Shown one piece after another: positions 52,796 to 63,156 of a stretch of 64,000 nucleotides of DNA. A program made the translations under genes and the position numbers. Every line of letters starts with the position of its first letter. Position 1 is the first letter of the stretch. This stretch comes from CPC320 sp002684375 (GTDB taxonomy: Bacteria > Pseudomonadota > Alphaproteobacteria > Rhodobacterales > Rhodobacteraceae), in contig CBFIHZ010000020.1 in the NCBI GenBank assembly GCA_965662545.1, positions 1-64,000 of the forward strand, given 5' to 3'. Below the pieces are notes generated by a model. The model worked only from the letters and a program-made list of their open reading frames with translations. It had not been told where the DNA came from and ran no database searches.

Positions 52796-54313
52796 TTATT
52801 CTTGATCCATGGCTTCAAAAACCAACGCAATTATCGCCAGTGTTTCAAGACGTCCAAACACCATCGCGACACAAAGAATCGACTTTGCCTCAGTTGCCAA
52901 CTCTGACAAGTTAATCGGCGTTGTCGCGGCAAATGTGACCAAAGGACCAGTCGTCGACAATGCGGCTACGGCAAGGATAAGCGCGTTTTCAAAATCGATC
53001 CCCATTGCCGCAAGCAGGATGGCTACCAGCGCCAGGGACAGACCGAACAGCATGAAAAATACCCAGGCGATGAAAGCGCCTTTTCGCCGCAAACGTTGAT
53101 TGCGCTCGGCCAATCCTCCCATCGAAGACGGATGGACCAGTTGATCAATTTCCCGCAGACCATTGAGATAGAGCGCATAGACCCGCAATAGTTTGACACC
53201 ACCTGCGGTCGTGGCAACGCCACCACCCATCAGCGCCAGCCCCATCAGCACCATGCCCGGCGAACCGAGGCCAGACCAGGCGCGGGTTGCAGCCCAATCG
53301 GCGCTTTCGAACCCTGTGGTGGATAAAAAGGACAAAACTGTAAAGACCGCACCCCAAAATATCCGCATAATATCCCCGAAAGAATAAACGCTGTTCAGGG
53401 TCTCATCGGTACCAAAATGGCGGAACATCAATAGAACCGGCACGCCAAGTACGAACAGAAGTCCCAAACGGAATTCCGGATCGCGATAGAACCTTCCCTT
53501 AGAGGTGGTTAAAGTATCATTTGAAAACGTCAGTCGGCACAGCGCAAACAGCAAGAAACACGAGATCAGCATCTCTGCCAACCGGCCTGTTTCATTGTCA
53601 GCCAGACCCCCAATCGGCGAAATGCCACTGGTGGCCATCACTGACATGGCGTGGCAAAGCGCCACCATAGGGGCACTGCCCATTACTGTTAGGCCAACCC
53701 ATAATACGGCAGTCAGCCCAACATAAAGTGGCAGCAAGCGCAGCGTTGTTCGCATTAGTCTTTTTGAAGGATCAGCAATTTGCATTTGTGATAATTGCGT
53801 ATCGCGCTGCCCTGGCTCAGCGGAGGCTGTCACTTCAAACCCACCCAGATTAAGCGGTGCCAGAACGGCGGCTGCCGCGATCCACACAATCAGACCACCA
53901 AACCAACCCACCTGTGCACGCCATAGATGAACCGCCCCACCCAACCGGCTGTAATCATCATATAGGGTTGCGCCTGTGGTGGTGATGGAACTGACCATTT
54001 CAAAATAGGCATTGATAAAACTGGTGGTTTCAACGGCCTCATAGAAGGGCACGGCTAGGATTAGGGGCAAAACCGTAAATGCCCCGAACAGTGAGGCCAA
54101 TTGTTGCAGACTGCTCTGGCGGATTGTACGGTTGGAAATCGCCACCATGATCATCAGTGCCAATATAAGGGTTAACGTTCCTGAATAGAAAAAACTGCGC
54201 GCAATATGGTGATCACGTTGGTTTAAGGCATAAGACGCTGGCACGTACATCAACACGGCTGACACAAGCGTGAGCAATAAAAAAAGCGGCAGTTTGAACA
54301 AGCGCATCAACAT
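52796..54313 (-). CDS. trkH: Trk-type potassium uptake protein TrkH
   Basis: This is the membrane channel subunit of Trk, 505 residues. About ten hydrophobic segments are present, with selectivity-filter-like glycines in EMVSSITTTGATLYDDY, AMSVMATSGISPIGG, LSFLSTTGFESADW and AALSTTGPLVTFA, one per MPM unit. It needs the cytoplasmic TrkA ring encoded three bases upstream. The start may be ATG 54313 or the in-frame ATG at 54307. Confidence 0.94.
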   Translation of the reverse strand: MLMRLFKLPLFLLLTLVSAVLMYVPASYALNQRDHHIARSFFYSGTLTLILALMIMVAISNRTIRQSSLQQLASLFGAFTVLPLILAVPFYEAVETTSFINAYFEMVSSITTTGATLYDDYSRLGGAVHLWRAQVGWFGGLIVWIAAAAVLAPLNLGGFEVTASAEPGQRDTQLSQMQIADPSKRLMRTTLRLLPLYVGLTAVLWVGLTVMGSAPMVALCHAMSVMATSGISPIGGLADNETGRLAEMLISCFLLFALCRLTFSNDTLTTSKGRFYRDPEFRLGLLFVLGVPVLLMFRHFGTDETLNSVYSFGDIMRIFWGAVFTVLSFLSTTGFESADWAATRAWSGLGSPGMVLMGLALMGGGVATTAGGVKLLRVYALYLNGLREIDQLVHPSSMGGLAERNQRLRRKGAFIAWVFFMLFGLSLALVAILLAAMGIDFENALILAVAALSTTGPLVTFAATTPINLSELATEAKSILCVAMVFGRLETLAIIALVFEAMDQE

Positions 54314-54316
54314 TCG

Positions 54317-55693
54317 TTAGAAAAATTCGATGGAAACTTGCAGCAAAAGCTCGACCGCAGGAACGTCTTTGGAAAGTGAGAAAATCGCGACAATATCGCC
54401 CTCATTTATCCGCAGACCTCCGGTGGGTTTATGCACCTCACCCTCTTTTAAAACCGCACCAATCAAAACTCCTTCGGGAATATCTATATCGCGGATTTTC
54501 TGCCCCGCAATTGGTGAGGTGGACATCACCTCAGCCTCGATGATCTCGGCCTCTGAATCACCCACAGAATAAACCCTACGGACCTGACCATGTCTTATAT
54601 GGCGCAGGATAGAACTCACAGTCGTTGTGCGTGGATTGATATAGGCATCAATTCCCAAAGGCTCCATCAAAGGCACCAGAGAGGGATCGTTGATCAGCGC
54701 AATCGCCAGTGGGCAACCCTCAGCCTTGGCCCGCACAGCCGCCAGCAGGTTGGTTTTATCATCATCAGTCACGGCCAGAACAGCATCGGCCCGGCTGATA
54801 TTGGCCTCAGTCAAAAGCGCGATATCCAAACCATCACCATTCAGAACGATTGTCCGCTCAAGCGCCTCCGCTGCCACCTCGGCCCGGACACGGGACTTTT
54901 CAATCACCTTAGCGCGAATTCTGTCCTTACCAGCCTCAAGACGCTGGGCCACCAACAAACCGACATTACCAGACCCGATCACCACAACGCGCTGAGTTTT
55001 TTGTTGGGTTTTCCCAAAAGTTTCCATGGTGCGTGGGACATCGTCAATATGCACGAACACATAGCAATCATCCCCAACAAACAATTGGTCGCCGGCATCG
55101 GGCGCAAACAGCGTCCCATCGCGGCGTATGCCCACAACGATCGCCCGAAGCGTCGAAAACAAATCCGAGAGTTGCCGAAGTTGTGTGTTAACAACCGGAC
55201 AGTCCTCTTCGATATGTAGGCCTAAAAGTTGCGCCTTGCTGTCCAGAAACGTCTCAGTGTCAAACACCGACCGCGCCAGCAGCCGTTTCAGCGCAGCCTC
55301 GGCGACCTCGCGCTCGGGACTGATGACCACATCAATTGGCATGTGATCGCGGCGGTACAGATCAGAGTAAATCGAATCGAGATAGTTCTGTGACCGCAAT
55401 CGCGCAATTTTGCGTTGGATCGCAAACACCGAATGCGCGACCTGACAGGTCACCATGTTGACTTCATCCGAATAGGTTGCCGCGATAATCATATCCGCAT
55501 CTCGCGCGCCGGCGCGATCAAGAACATCGGGATGAGAGGCGAAACCGGCAACGCCCTGCACGTCCAGCGTATCGGTTGCCCGACGGACGAGGTCTGGATT
55601 ATTATCCACCACTGTCACATCATTTTTTTCGCCAGACAGTTGCCGGGCAATTTGCCACCCGACCTGCCCCGCGCCGCACACAATGACCTTCAT
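54317..55693 (-). CDS. trkA: Potassium uptake regulator TrkA
   Basis: This is the cytoplasmic nucleotide-binding regulator of TrkH. The 458-residue protein has two RCK halves. Each has a Rossmann domain (VIVCGAGQVGWQIARQL, and VVIGSGNVGLLVAQRLE near residue 235) and a C-terminal ligand-binding domain. GGAGG precedes ATG 55693. It lies between ntrX and trkH, the order seen in many alphaproteobacteria. Confidence 0.96.
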   Translation of the reverse strand: MKVIVCGAGQVGWQIARQLSGEKNDVTVVDNNPDLVRRATDTLDVQGVAGFASHPDVLDRAGARDADMIIAATYSDEVNMVTCQVAHSVFAIQRKIARLRSQNYLDSIYSDLYRRDHMPIDVVISPEREVAEAALKRLLARSVFDTETFLDSKAQLLGLHIEEDCPVVNTQLRQLSDLFSTLRAIVVGIRRDGTLFAPDAGDQLFVGDDCYVFVHIDDVPRTMETFGKTQQKTQRVVVIGSGNVGLLVAQRLEAGKDRIRAKVIEKSRVRAEVAAEALERTIVLNGDGLDIALLTEANISRADAVLAVTDDDKTNLLAAVRAKAEGCPLAIALINDPSLVPLMEPLGIDAYINPRTTTVSSILRHIRHGQVRRVYSVGDSEAEIIEAEVMSTSPIAGQKIRDIDIPEGVLIGAVLKEGEVHKPTGGLRINEGDIVAIFSLSKDVPAVELLLQVSIEFF

Positions 55694-55778
55694 TTCTCAC
55701 CTCCGGACTATTGGCGCAAAGACTGTATTGGCTCTGACATCCTCAAGAGGACCGTCACCAATGCACCAAACAATGCGC

Positions 55779-57194
55779 CTAAATTGGTATTTCATCCTGT
55801 TGGTCACTTAACAGAGCCACGCGGGTTCCCGATTTCGACGTCGTCACCACACCGAGCGATTTCAGTTTTCGGTGCAGAGCGCTGCGTTCCATGCCTACAA
55901 AATGGGCCGTGCGGCTGATATTCCCACCAAATCGGTTGATCTGTGTCAGTAAATACTCGCGTTCAAACGCCTCTCTTGCCTCGCGCAGCGGTAAGGTGAC
56001 AAGATTGCCAGACAGGCCGACCTTGCCCTCGCCGCCATTGGTGATTCCGGTCTCCGGCAATTCGTCTGCAGTGATCGGACCAGAGGATTGACCCATCAGC
56101 AACACCCGTTCAATCAAGTTTTTCAGTTGACGGATATTGCCCGCCCAAACCATCGTCTGCAGCGCACCAACAGCTTCATCGCTCAGCGGACGCAGCGCCA
56201 GACCTTGCAGCTCGTGGTATTGCTCGATGAAATAGGCAGACAACAACGGGATATCTTCGCGACGTTCTTCCAGCGATGGGACCGAAATCCCGACAACATT
56301 CAACCGGTGAAACAACTCACGTCGGAAATTGCCGGCCTCTATTTCTGCCTCAAGGTCAAGATTGGTCGATGACACCACCCTGAGGTCAACTTCAACCCGA
56401 ACTGTGCCACCCACGCGTTCAAATTTTTGCTCAACCAGAACCTTAAGAATTTTAGACTGCGTGGCAAATGGCAGATCTGCAACCTCATCAAAGAAAATGA
56501 CACCGCCATTGGCCTGTTCTAAAAGCCCTTGCTGGATGGTGCCGTCTGGCAGTTCGCGACCAAACAGCATTGGCTCCATGACCTCAGGCTCGATCGTCGC
56601 GCAGCTCACCGTTACAAAGGCCGCTCCAGACCGGTTCGAGGTTTTGTGCAAATAGCGCGCAGCCACCTGTTTGCCCGCGCCAGAAGGCCCGGTCAGAAGC
56701 ACCCGGCTGTTAGATTTTGCCACCTTGTCCAACTGTGAGACCAGAGCGCGCACCGCCGCCGTCTCACCGATTATTTCTGCGGAGCACATGTCACGCTGTT
56801 TCAAAGACAAGTTTTCACGCCGCAATTTCGCTGTTTCCATAGCGCGCTTAACAACCACCAGCAACTGGTCGATATTGAAAGGCTTTTCTATAAAATCATA
56901 CGCGCCTTGTTTGATGGCTGCCACTGCAATTTCGATATTTCCATGGCCCGAAATGATCACCACAGGTACATGCGGATGATCGCGCTGGGCAATTTTTAGA
57001 ATATCAATCCCGTCCATACTGCTGTCTTTCAGCCAGATGTCCAAAATTAACAGCGACGGTGAGCTGGCCGCCAATGCGCTCATGCATTCGTCAGATGTGC
57101 CTGCGAGCCGGGTCTCAAGCCCTTCGTCCTGCAAAATTTCCGAGATTAGCTCCCGAATATCACGCTCGTCGTCCACGATTAAAATGTCGTTCAT
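55779..57194 (-). CDS. ntrX: Nitrogen-response regulator NtrX
   Basis: This is the response regulator partner of NtrY, about 471 residues. It has a receiver domain with the phospho-acceptor D52 (LLILDIWL) and an AAA+ domain with the Walker A-like LLTGPSGAGKQVAARYLH and Walker B VIFFDEVADLP. A Fis-type helix-turn-helix follows near residues 430-460 (RTAHFVGMERSALHRKLKSL). Between the Walker motifs it reads LFGRELPDGTIQQG, so there is no GAFTGA. The start ATG 57194 matches family starts and falls seven bases after the ntrY stop; an earlier ATG at 57212 overlaps ntrY. Confidence 0.93.
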   Translation of the reverse strand: MNDILIVDDERDIRELISEILQDEGLETRLAGTSDECMSALAASSPSLLILDIWLKDSSMDGIDILKIAQRDHPHVPVVIISGHGNIEIAVAAIKQGAYDFIEKPFNIDQLLVVVKRAMETAKLRRENLSLKQRDMCSAEIIGETAAVRALVSQLDKVAKSNSRVLLTGPSGAGKQVAARYLHKTSNRSGAAFVTVSCATIEPEVMEPMLFGRELPDGTIQQGLLEQANGGVIFFDEVADLPFATQSKILKVLVEQKFERVGGTVRVEVDLRVVSSTNLDLEAEIEAGNFRRELFHRLNVVGISVPSLEERREDIPLLSAYFIEQYHELQGLALRPLSDEAVGALQTMVWAGNIRQLKNLIERVLLMGQSSGPITADELPETGITNGGEGKVGLSGNLVTLPLREAREAFEREYLLTQINRFGGNISRTAHFVGMERSALHRKLKSLGVVTTSKSGTRVALLSDQQDEIPI

Positions 57195-57201
57195 AGTACC
57201 G

Positions 57202-59472
57202 TTAACACCCATCTTCCTGCGTCACATCCGCCTGTTGCAGCAGTTTGAGCCGCACACAGGCCATTGCCCCAGCATGGCTTTGCTGCGCAAAAACCTGCGC
57301 GGTATGAAGCGATAAACTACCGCCATGATCTTCGATTATTTTTTTGACAATAGGCAAACCCAAGCCGGTTCCTTTTTCCCGGGTCGTGACGTAAGGCTCA
57401 AACAACCGACTGCGATCCGGCGGTAACCCAACACCATTATCCGCGATTTCTATCACAGCATAATCTGCCTCTTGCGCACAGTAAATCCTTACTTTTCGGA
57501 TCCAGTCTGCCGGCATCGATTTTGCTTTTGTCTCTGTGGCCTCGGCTGCGTTTTTCAATAAATTCCCAAAGGCCTGAGAAATCATCCCGCGATCCAAATC
57601 GACTAAAAGAGGATGATCTGGCAAATCAACATCAAACGTCACATCGGGTTGCCCCGCATCTTGTAACAGAACGGCATCACGCAAAATCGTCACAATATCT
57701 TCGGTGTTTTGACGGGGTTCAGGCATGCGTGCGAATTTTGAAAACTCATCTACAATGTGACGCAGATCATTGGTTTGACGGATGATAATTCCAGTCATTT
57801 GTTGCAAAACATTAGCCTCATCCGACGAGAGGTGTCGGCTAAATTTTCGACTTATTCTCTCAGCTGATAATTGGATCGGGGTCAGTGGGTTTTTAATCTC
57901 ATGAGCAATTCTACGCGCCACGTCCCCCCAGGCGGCGGTCCGCTGTGCCATAACCAGATCTGTGACATCGTCAAAAGCCACCACATACCCCTCTAAATGG
58001 CCTTCCGCCGTGCGCCGAGTGGCCAATCGAACCAGCAGATGTTCTTGTTCGTATGCGCGAATTATCTTGATCTCGCTGCGTACAATTTCCAAGTTTTCGG
58101 TCTGTAATTGCGTAAACATACCGCTCACTTCGGGCAGCGCTTGGGCCAGGGTCACCGCTTGCGGGTTCGCAGAGCCATCCAATAAATGTTGAGCGGCCCG
58201 ATTTACCAAGGTAATATTTCCCAGAGGATCGACTGCGATAACCCCCGACGTCACAGAACTCAGCACTGAATCAAACAGCCGGCGACGGTTTTCTGTCTGG
58301 CGCGTGTTGTCCAGCAAACGATCTTGCTGCGCTTTTAATTCGCGGGTCATCTGGTTAAAATACCGACTGAGCAACCCAATCTCATCGTCGGTTTGCTCCT
58401 CGACAACCTGTACATCGAGATCGCCGCTGCCAACTTGTTGCGCCGCAGTTGTCAGGCGCCCCACCGGACGCGACAACCGTTCGGCGAACAACAGGCCCAA
58501 CCACATGGCCGCAAGAATAATTATCAAGGCAAACCCAAGATAAATTATCGCAAACTCAAATAACCTCTGGCCACGCAGAGCCTCTTGTTCCTGATAAAGT
58601 TTTGCGGTTTCCTGCGCTTCATCCAGCAGACCAAACAGATGGCCGTCGATCTTGCGACTGACCAGAAGGTACTTGTCCAAATAGCGCCCCAGCCGGACCA
58701 GTGCCCGCAGCTCGTCGTTCACCAAGTCGGGAATAATGACCAATTGCCCCGCCAGAGCCGCCTCAAAGGCGGCGGGGTCCGGCTTTTCATAATCAAACAA
58801 ATACGATTTATCACCCCGGGCTTGAAGTTCGCCAATACCATTGACGATATAGGCTTCACGCAAGCCGCGCTGAACCTGCAGCTGCCCGTCTTTTAACACC
58901 GCACGCATCCCAAATCGCTGTATGTTCGACACACTGTTTTCAATCATATTTGCCAGAATTCGGGTATCATATTCCAAAGCCTGACGCTGTTCACGCTCAT
59001 AGGATTCGGTCGCCATCAAAGCGTTGCCGACGACACGGCGCACCCGTTCGGAAAACCACGCCTCAAGCCCCATGTTAATGGTAAGAACTGCGAAAACCGC
59101 AACAGAGACCGTCGGCAACAGCGCCAGAAGTGCAAAAACTCCGGTTAGACGCAAATGCAGACGCGCGCCCGCAGATTGCGCGCGCCGGGCCGCAACAATA
59201 CCTATGATCCTATGCAGCACCAAGGCAGCCAGCAGCAGCACATAGACCACGTCTGCCAAAATAACCAAGCGGAGGCTGGGGGAAGACGCGCCCTGATCAA
59301 ACGGCCCCAACACCAGATAAGTTGCAATACTCAACAACGGCGCCATGACCGTCAGGCTGACCCCAGCAATCGTCTGGATCTGCCTGCGGCGCCGCAAACG
59401 AAAAAATTGCTTCCAATCTATAATCCGTGCTCGGGCGATCTCCCAACACCTTCTTCTGATGCAGTTTCTCAC
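57202..59472 (-). CDS. ntrY: Nitrogen-response sensor histidine kinase NtrY
   Basis: This is a membrane sensor kinase of up to 756 residues. Hydrophobic segments lie near residues 36-58, 65-85, 105-130 and 305-330, enclosing a periplasmic region of about 170 residues. HAMP, PAS and kinase domains follow. The H-box is ARRIAHEIKNPLTPIQLSAERI, and DNGVGLPPDR and GTGLGLPIVKKI are the ATP-binding motifs. The start is taken as GTG 59472 with low certainty; no clear ribosome site is seen. NtrY pairs with NtrX and may respond to redox or nitrogen signals. Confidence 0.93.
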   Translation of the reverse strand: MRNCIRRRCWEIARARIIDWKQFFRLRRRRQIQTIAGVSLTVMAPLLSIATYLVLGPFDQGASSPSLRLVILADVVYVLLLAALVLHRIIGIVAARRAQSAGARLHLRLTGVFALLALLPTVSVAVFAVLTINMGLEAWFSERVRRVVGNALMATESYEREQRQALEYDTRILANMIENSVSNIQRFGMRAVLKDGQLQVQRGLREAYIVNGIGELQARGDKSYLFDYEKPDPAAFEAALAGQLVIIPDLVNDELRALVRLGRYLDKYLLVSRKIDGHLFGLLDEAQETAKLYQEQEALRGQRLFEFAIIYLGFALIIILAAMWLGLLFAERLSRPVGRLTTAAQQVGSGDLDVQVVEEQTDDEIGLLSRYFNQMTRELKAQQDRLLDNTRQTENRRRLFDSVLSSVTSGVIAVDPLGNITLVNRAAQHLLDGSANPQAVTLAQALPEVSGMFTQLQTENLEIVRSEIKIIRAYEQEHLLVRLATRRTAEGHLEGYVVAFDDVTDLVMAQRTAAWGDVARRIAHEIKNPLTPIQLSAERISRKFSRHLSSDEANVLQQMTGIIIRQTNDLRHIVDEFSKFARMPEPRQNTEDIVTILRDAVLLQDAGQPDVTFDVDLPDHPLLVDLDRGMISQAFGNLLKNAAEATETKAKSMPADWIRKVRIYCAQEADYAVIEIADNGVGLPPDRSRLFEPYVTTREKGTGLGLPIVKKIIEDHGGSLSLHTAQVFAQQSHAGAMACVRLKLLQQADVTQEDGC

Positions 59473-59556
59473 GACCGGTATACTTCAAATGGCCAGGGTA
59501 CCGCCCCCAGTTCTTGAGCGGCATTTGACCAAAAAAAGCCCAGTTGTTCCGCCCCT

Positions 59557-60927
59557 TTACATCAGTTTTCTGCGGCGGGACACTTTAATTTCAAGCTGAG
59601 TGATTTTCTTGCGCAATGTATTGCGATTAATTCCCAGTAAATCCGCGCATTTCGCCTGATTTCCACCGGTTGCTTCAAGCGCAATCGTGATCAGCGGGCC
59701 TTCGACCTCCTTGAGGATACGCGCGTGCAGCCCCGGTGCCGGCAACATCTGACCGTGTAGATCAAAATAGCGTCGCAAATGACGGTCAACCGAGGCAGAT
59801 AGCTTCTCACCGTCGCTGCCCGACAGAACCGGCGTTACGTCCGGTTGATTGCCCAACAAAATTTCCACTTCCGACCGGCTCACCTCATCGGTGCGATTGG
59901 TCAACGCCAGACGCCGCACCACGTTTTCCAGCTGGCGCACATTTCCCGGCCAGCTGTAGGCGCGCAATAATTCGTTTGCAGCTGGCGCAATTTCGCGGCG
60001 TCTGGTTTCTGTAGACGAGGATTGCTCAAGAAAATGCCGGATCAACAAGGTGATATCTTCCACTCGGTCCCGGAGAGTCGGCACCGTTATCATCGCCCCA
60101 CCCAGCCTGAAATACAGGTCTTGCCGAATTTTTCCAGAATCCATTGCCTTGGTCAGATCTATCTGGCTGGTCGCCATAAAACGTGGCACATACTCGTTTG
60201 GCGCATCAATCATACGCACGATCCGCGCCTGAACAGCCAGATCAATATCGGCGATCTCATCCAGCATCAACGTGCCACCCTTGACCCGCGCCAAAACTCG
60301 TGCCGGCCCTTCAAGGTCAACCAAATCTGCACCATTCACGGTGATAAAGGGCAGGTTTCGGCGATCTGAGAAATCATGAATCGTGCGTCCAATCAGCGTC
60401 TTTCCAGTGCCTGATTCCCCAATAAGTAAAACCGGCAGATCGGTATTCATCACCCGGGCCACCACCTGATATAGGGATTGCATGACTGGGCTCTGTCCAA
60501 TCAAAGGCAAGTCATCAGAACTTTGCCTGTCGGTCTCTACCGAGACAGAACTGCGACGTTTTCGGTTCAATTCCAATGCCCGGGCGGTGCGCTTCATCAA
60601 GTCGGGCAAGTCAAAAGGTTTGGGTAAATAATCGTAAGCTTCGGCTTCGGCGGCTTGAATCGCAGTCATAATTGTATTTTGAGCAGAGACAACAATAACC
60701 GGCAGCCCAGGTCGGTCTTGGGCAATTTTTGGCAGCATTTCCAGACCGTTGCCATCCGGCATCACCACATCAGAAATAATAACATCGCCGCGCCCCTCAG
60801 CCACCCAACGCATCAAAGTTGTCAACGATGAGGTCGCGTGCACTTTGCATCCGGCTCGCGTCAGCGCCTGCGTTAAAACAGTTCGTATTGTCCGGTCATC
60901 ATCCGCCACCAAAACTGTACCATCCAT
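59557..60927 (-). CDS. ntrC: Nitrogen regulator NtrC lacking the GAFTGA motif
   Basis: This is the response regulator of nitrogen starvation, 456 residues. Its receiver domain has D53 (VIISDVVMPDG), and the AAA+ domain has Walker A GESGTGKT (170-177) and Walker B TLMLDEI (219-225). A Fis-type helix-turn-helix lies near the C-terminus (NQAKCADLLGINRNTLRKKI). Between the Walker motifs it reads NGADLVDLEGPARVLARVKG, about 20 residues, with the GAFTGA loop missing. Rhodobacter capsulatus NtrC also lacks GAFTGA and works with housekeeping RNA polymerase, so the same is likely here. It sits between ntrB and ntrY. Confidence 0.95.
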   Translation of the reverse strand: MDGTVLVADDDRTIRTVLTQALTRAGCKVHATSSLTTLMRWVAEGRGDVIISDVVMPDGNGLEMLPKIAQDRPGLPVIVVSAQNTIMTAIQAAEAEAYDYLPKPFDLPDLMKRTARALELNRKRRSSVSVETDRQSSDDLPLIGQSPVMQSLYQVVARVMNTDLPVLLIGESGTGKTLIGRTIHDFSDRRNLPFITVNGADLVDLEGPARVLARVKGGTLMLDEIADIDLAVQARIVRMIDAPNEYVPRFMATSQIDLTKAMDSGKIRQDLYFRLGGAMITVPTLRDRVEDITLLIRHFLEQSSSTETRRREIAPAANELLRAYSWPGNVRQLENVVRRLALTNRTDEVSRSEVEILLGNQPDVTPVLSGSDGEKLSASVDRHLRRYFDLHGQMLPAPGLHARILKEVEGPLITIALEATGGNQAKCADLLGINRNTLRKKITQLEIKVSRRRKLM

Positions 60928-60945
60928 CGCACGCTTCCTTCTTGG

Positions 60946-62001
60946 TTATTTTGCCATCGGTAATGAGAGCCGAAAAACGGTATGGCCCGGCACCGAGTCG
61001 ACCGAAACCCAGCCCTTGTGGTCAGACAAGATTTTACTCACCAGCGCCAACCCCAGGCCGGTGCCATTTTCACGCCCCGACACAAACGGGTCGAATACAT
61101 CGCCCTTAATGTCCTGAGGCAGACCAGGTCCGTCGTCGATAATCTCTATCTGTAACGGCAAAGCATGCCCGGTCCCGTCTGAACGGCGCAAACTAAACGA
61201 ATGTTCATAAAAGCTTTTGAGACGAATCGTCCCTCCCCCGGCCCCGGCCGCTTCAGAGGCATTTTTCAACAAATTTAACACCACTTGCAGCAGTTGATCC
61301 GGATCGCCCAGAACCTGCGGAAGTGATGGATCATAGTCTTCGATGATTTTCATCTCGGCGCCAAAACCCAAGAGTGCCGAACGACGAGCACGATCGAGAA
61401 CATCGTGAATATTGACCGCCTGTTGATTGGGCGGGCTGAGATTGCCAAACTCTTCAACCTGTTCAAGTAATTTGACAACGCGGCGGGATTCTTCGACGAT
61501 TAAATCCGTTAACTCTAGATCTTCCGCATTCAGGTTCATCGATAAAAGCTGTGCGGCGCCCGTGATACCTGCCAGAGGATTTTTTATCTCATGGGCCAAC
61601 ATTTCAGCCATTCCGATAGCCGACATGGCCGCAGATTTTACTGAAACGCTCTGGGTCATCCGGTGGGCCAGCTCACGCGGATAAATCATTAAGATCATCA
61701 CCCCCTCTCGCCCCGATACCGGTGCGAAAGACAGGTTGCATTGCAATGGTGGGCGATTGCCACAACCGACATCAACATCGTTGACAAACAGCGGTGACCC
61801 CTGCGCCCGCGCCCGCCTGAGATTGACTTCTATCGGCGCATCCACCGCAAGTTTGTCCCAGACGGGCGTGCCCGTGACCGCGCGTGAAGATATATTCAAA
61901 AATCCCTCAGCAGCAGGGTTAAGATCTGTGATTAGGTCGTTGTCATCCAAAAGCACTGCCGGCATTGGCAGCGAAACCCACAGCGCAGCGTCATCCATCA
62001 T
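60946..62001 (-). CDS. ntrB: Nitrogen sensor kinase NtrB
   Basis: This is the cytoplasmic histidine kinase for NtrC, 351 residues. A PAS domain occupies residues 8-110, the H-box is EMLAHEIKNPLAGITGAAQLL with H137, and the C-terminal ATPase motifs are DDGPGLPQDIKGDVFDPFVSGRENGTG and LGLALV. No transmembrane segment is present. PII proteins usually control it. Its start overlaps the dusB stop (ATGATGGATG cluster), giving dusB-ntrB-ntrC in one unit. Confidence 0.95.
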   Translation of the reverse strand: MMDDAALWVSLPMPAVLLDDNDLITDLNPAAEGFLNISSRAVTGTPVWDKLAVDAPIEVNLRRARAQGSPLFVNDVDVGCGNRPPLQCNLSFAPVSGREGVMILMIYPRELAHRMTQSVSVKSAAMSAIGMAEMLAHEIKNPLAGITGAAQLLSMNLNAEDLELTDLIVEESRRVVKLLEQVEEFGNLSPPNQQAVNIHDVLDRARRSALLGFGAEMKIIEDYDPSLPQVLGDPDQLLQVVLNLLKNASEAAGAGGGTIRLKSFYEHSFSLRRSDGTGHALPLQIEIIDDGPGLPQDIKGDVFDPFVSGRENGTGLGLALVSKILSDHKGWVSVDSVPGHTVFRLSLPMAK

Positions 62002-62981
62002 GCGACGACCTCCAGATTGGTGGTAAAGGCACGCCGTAGCAGACCGGTGACCTGTGACGGCGAGGTCGAGGTCAAAATGGCGCGACGCACCGCGGCGGCG
62101 GTGCCAGCGGCCTGCATATACCAGCCCAGATGTTTACGGGCCACGCGCAGACCCAAGTCGACACCATAGAACCCCAGCATCGCCTCATAATGGCCGCAGA
62201 CCACATCAAGCAGGGCCTCCCGGACCGGCGGCGTGGTGGGCGCCCTGCCCTCAAGGGCCGCAGCAACCTGCGACAGCAACCATGGACGCCCCTGTGCACC
62301 GCGACCTATCATCACGCCTGCCGATTGCGCTGACTGCATCGCCGTACGGGCAGTCTGGTCGTTGGTGATATCGCCATTAGCAATTACCGGAATATCAACG
62401 GCTTGCGACACATCTGCGATCGCCACCCAGTCCGCCTTGCCTTTGTAAAACTGACAGCGGGTGCGCCCGTGAATTGTGATCATGGCGATGCCTGCACCCT
62501 CTGCGCGCCGCGCCAGATCAGGTGCATTGCGGATCTGGTCGTCCCAACCAAGACGGGTTTTCAACGTGACCGGGACTGACACCGCAGCCACGACCGCGTC
62601 GATCAATGTCAACGCATGATCAAGATCTTTCAAAAGCGCCGAACCAGAATAGCCGTTCACGACTTTCTTGGCTGGACACCCCATATTAATATCAATTAGC
62701 TGCGCACCATTGTCTTGCGCCATTTTTGCCGCCTCTGACATCCAATAAGCCTCGCGGCCCGCCAACTGCACGGCCGTGTGGTCGCTGCCGAAACCAAGTT
62801 CGGCTTTTTCACGCACCCCTTGCTTGGCCTGTACCATCTCTTGGGATGCGATCATTTCGCTCACGACAAGACCGGCCCCAAAGCTGGAGACCAGATTGCG
62901 AAACGGCAAGTCAGTGATGCCCGCAAGCGGCGCCAGAAACACCACAGGAGATATCGGTTTTTTATTCAGGTAGACTACCAC
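61998..62981 (-). CDS. dusB: tRNA-dihydrouridine synthase DusB (NifR3)
   Basis: This is a flavin enzyme reducing uridine to dihydrouridine in the tRNA D-loop. The 327-residue protein is a TIM barrel with FLAPLAGITDLPFRNLV, INMGCPAKKVVNGYSGSALL carrying the catalytic cysteine, VTLKTRLGW and IPVIANGDI, plus GVMIGRGAQGRPWLL. The start is GTG 62981, with GAGG about four bases upstream. It leads the ntr operon, the arrangement first called nifR3-ntrBC in Rhodobacter. Confidence 0.95.
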   Translation of the reverse strand: MVVYLNKKPISPVVFLAPLAGITDLPFRNLVSSFGAGLVVSEMIASQEMVQAKQGVREKAELGFGSDHTAVQLAGREAYWMSEAAKMAQDNGAQLIDINMGCPAKKVVNGYSGSALLKDLDHALTLIDAVVAAVSVPVTLKTRLGWDDQIRNAPDLARRAEGAGIAMITIHGRTRCQFYKGKADWVAIADVSQAVDIPVIANGDITNDQTARTAMQSAQSAGVMIGRGAQGRPWLLSQVAAALEGRAPTTPPVREALLDVVCGHYEAMLGFYGVDLGLRVARKHLGWYMQAAGTAAAVRRAILTSTSPSQVTGLLRRAFTTNLEVVA

Positions 62982-63156
62982 GGCGCCTCGCAGAAAATTT
63001 TCATCAGGATTAGGCCAATTTCACATAAGAGACAACAATTCTTCGCACAAAATAACCGCAACGCCCAGAGAGTGCCTAAAATTTAATCATCAGCTATTCC
63101 GATTTGCCAAGAACAGCAGACAGCCATACTTAAGGCAGAAAACAAAGGACGCATTT

